From assembly GCA_021808185.1 (NCBI GenBank), contig JAKBCB010000189.1, positions 1 to 6,979 of the forward strand: a stretch of 6,979 nucleotides of DNA, in the 5' to 3' direction. Below the pieces are notes generated by a model, which saw only the letters and a program-made list of their open reading frames with translations, searched no databases and had not been told where the DNA came from. This DNA is from Pseudomonadota bacterium. GTDB taxonomy: Bacteria > Pseudomonadota > Alphaproteobacteria > Acetobacterales > Acetobacteraceae. The first letter of the stretch is position 1, and every line of letters begins with the position of its first letter. Made by a program: the position numbers and the translations under genes. Of the stretch, positions 5,736 through 6,979 are shown piece after piece.

Positions 5736-5768
5736 GGCACCGCCTTCCCCCCGCGCGCGCTTGCCCTA
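5733..5768. terminator. Inverted repeat holding both convergent stop codons
   Basis: TAGGGCA (5733-5739) and TGCCCTA (5762-5768) are perfect 7-base inverted arms around a 22-base GC-rich middle. The left arm begins with the TAG of rmuC, and the right arm, read on the minus strand, begins with the TAG of the glycosidase gene. A bidirectional terminator between convergent genes is plausible, but the loop is long and the T-run is weak, with only a few T after the right arm. Confidence 0.35.
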
Positions 5769-6979
5769 TTTCGCGCCGCAGATGCCGTTGTAGCGCATCT
5801 CCGGGGGGACGCGGGTGTAGTGCTGGAGCGTCGCGGTGTAGGCGGCGGCGTGCGGCCCATCGAGGCCGGTGATGTCCAGGAAATGCTGCCAGGAATCGAA
5901 GGCGCACCAGCTCCGCCCGTCCGAGGCGACGATCATCCCGGCACCGTTGATCGAGACGATGGCATCGCCCGCCGGGATCGGGGCGCAGATGCGCGGCCGC
6001 AGCACCGGGGCGAGTTCGTTGTTCAGCGCCTGATCGTCCTGCATCGCCGCCCACCACAGGTCGCCGCGCTCGGTGGTGTCCCAGTCCCACAGGATCCAGC
6101 CGGCGAAGCCGTAGCGGCAGCTTGTCGCCAGATGCACCAGCAGCGAGGCCCGTGCCTCCACCGGGTCGGGATACAGCGCCCGCACCATGCCGAACTCGCT
6201 CATGATGAGCGGCTTGTCGAGCACGACGGCGGGGTTGAGTTCCACGCTGTCGAAATCGCCCGCGCTGTCGTAGCCGACGCCGAGCGGGTAGAAATGCATA
6301 TCGACGAAGTCCACGTTGCTGCGCGCCAGCGCCGTCAGCCGCAGCGGATATTCGTTGTTGTTGCCGACGCTGGAATCCACTCCGTCGTAGCCCGGGTGGC
6401 CGACCTGCACCGGCGAGCCGATGCTGACGGAGACCAGCATGTCCGGGTCCGCCTGCTTGATCGCGGCGATGATGAGGTTGGCCCACGGCACCGTTGCCGC
6501 GTCCAGCAGCGCCTGCCGCTCCGCCGGGATGAACATGCGGTACGGCGCGCCGTTGAACACGAACCAGCCGACGCCGACGAACGGCGCGTCCGTGGAGGAG
6601 GCATAAGCCTCGTCGTAGATATCCAGCGAGAAGATGCTGCCGCGAAGCCAGGGCGGGATGGCGGCCAGCAGGTCCGTCCAGACGCGGGCGCGCACCCGCG
6701 CGTAGGCGGAATTGAAAATCTCCCTGTTGTCGCCGGTGATGTTCCATGGCGAGGGCGGCCACAGCCCGCGATAGTTGTTCGGCACGAAGCGCAGCGCCAG
6801 CACCACGCGCAGCCCGTGATACTGCGCGCGTTGCAGGAAATTCGTCAGGATGTGGGCGAAGTCGGTGGCGATGCCGGGGCCGCGCAGGTTCTGGCCGTCC
6901 CAGATGAGGTATCGGCTGTCCAGCGTGATGCGCACCACGTTGTAGCCGGACAGCTCCATCTGCCGCAGCGCGGTCTCGA
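5766..6979 (-). CDS. GH-A clan (GH5-like) glycoside hydrolase, 5'-partial
   Basis: The frame stays open to the right edge. Before the Met at 6959 it reads ETALRQ, so the true start is outside; about 403 residues are visible. Numbered from that Met, the pattern is a TIM-barrel glycosidase: YNVVRITLD (6-14), GLRVVLALRF (49-58), FSLDIYDEAY (110-119) with Glu117 as likely acid/base, DMLVSVSIGS (173-182), DFVDMHFYPL (217-226), KPLIMSEFGM (249-258) with Glu255 as likely nucleophile, and FAGWILWDWD (285-294). It would hydrolyse a beta-linked polysaccharide or glycoside; the substrate cannot be read from sequence. The residue before the acid/base Glu is Asp, where GH5 usually has Asn. The C-terminal 75 residues have Cys at 324, 352 and 394, suggesting an exported protein, though any signal peptide is outside the window. 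It converges on rmuC. Confidence 0.8.
   Translation of the reverse strand, partial: ETALRQMELSGYNVVRITLDSRYLIWDGQNLRGPGIATDFAHILTNFLQRAQYHGLRVVLALRFVPNNYRGLWPPSPWNITGDNREIFNSAYARVRARVWTDLLAAIPPWLRGSIFSLDIYDEAYASSTDAPFVGVGWFVFNGAPYRMFIPAERQALLDAATVPWANLIIAAIKQADPDMLVSVSIGSPVQVGHPGYDGVDSSVGNNNEYPLRLTALARSNVDFVDMHFYPLGVGYDSAGDFDSVELNPAVVLDKPLIMSEFGMVRALYPDPVEARASLLVHLATSCRYGFAGWILWDWDTTERGDLWWAAMQDDQALNNELAPVLRPRICAPIPAGDAIVSINGAGMIVASDGRSWCAFDSWQHFLDITGLDGPHAAAYTATLQHYTRVPPEMRYNGICGAK

Noticed and set aside
4876..6762. Long minus-strand open frame (about 628 codons) spanning rmuC and the glycosidase
   Set aside because: It is out of frame with the glycosidase on the same strand and antisense to rmuC. 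Its product is Arg/Pro/Ala-rich with no domain.

Overview
The window looks like a GC-rich alphaproteobacterial chromosome, most likely Rhodospirillales/Acetobacteraceae-like. I infer this from the strong G/C bias at third codon positions and from the style of several proteins: a small one-helix membrane protein ending in a Cys pair, a protein resembling the C-terminal part of acetobacterial Hint-domain proteins, and an alphaproteobacterial RmuC. No rRNA, tRNA, CRISPR array or intact transposase was seen.

Region 1 (1-359) is a phage-like edge. It has the tail of a holin-like protein, then an ATGA-coupled small reading frame interrupted by two in-frame amber codons, probably a decaying lysis-cassette gene.

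Region 2 (about 310-1976) is a lower-GC block between GC-rich flanks. It carries three tightly overlapping plus-strand genes: a 176-residue unknown protein with a faint RelE/HigB-like look, a 144-residue helix-turn-helix protein, and a 159-residue DUF6941-like protein. The layout resembles a toxin-first toxin-antitoxin operon with a third gene added. An imperfect direct repeat and a small dyad lie upstream. This is the best candidate for an undescribed system, but its function is inference.

Region 3 (2066-3778) has a small membrane protein on the plus strand. On the minus strand are an EAL-domain protein and, downstream of it, an orphan Hint-C-terminal-like protein. The small membrane gene and the Hint-like gene converge on one CTAG that supplies both stop codons. 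The EAL protein keeps most active-site residues but has Lys in place of the general-base Glu, so it is probably not an active c-di-GMP phosphodiesterase.

Region 4 (3779-6979) has a roughly 310-base divergent intergenic stretch with two dyad elements, a complete rmuC with a strong ribosome binding site, and a convergent GH-A-clan glycoside hydrolase that runs off the right edge. The rmuC and hydrolase stop codons sit in the two arms of a perfect 7-bp inverted repeat. The genes outside region 2 appear functionally unrelated to one another.
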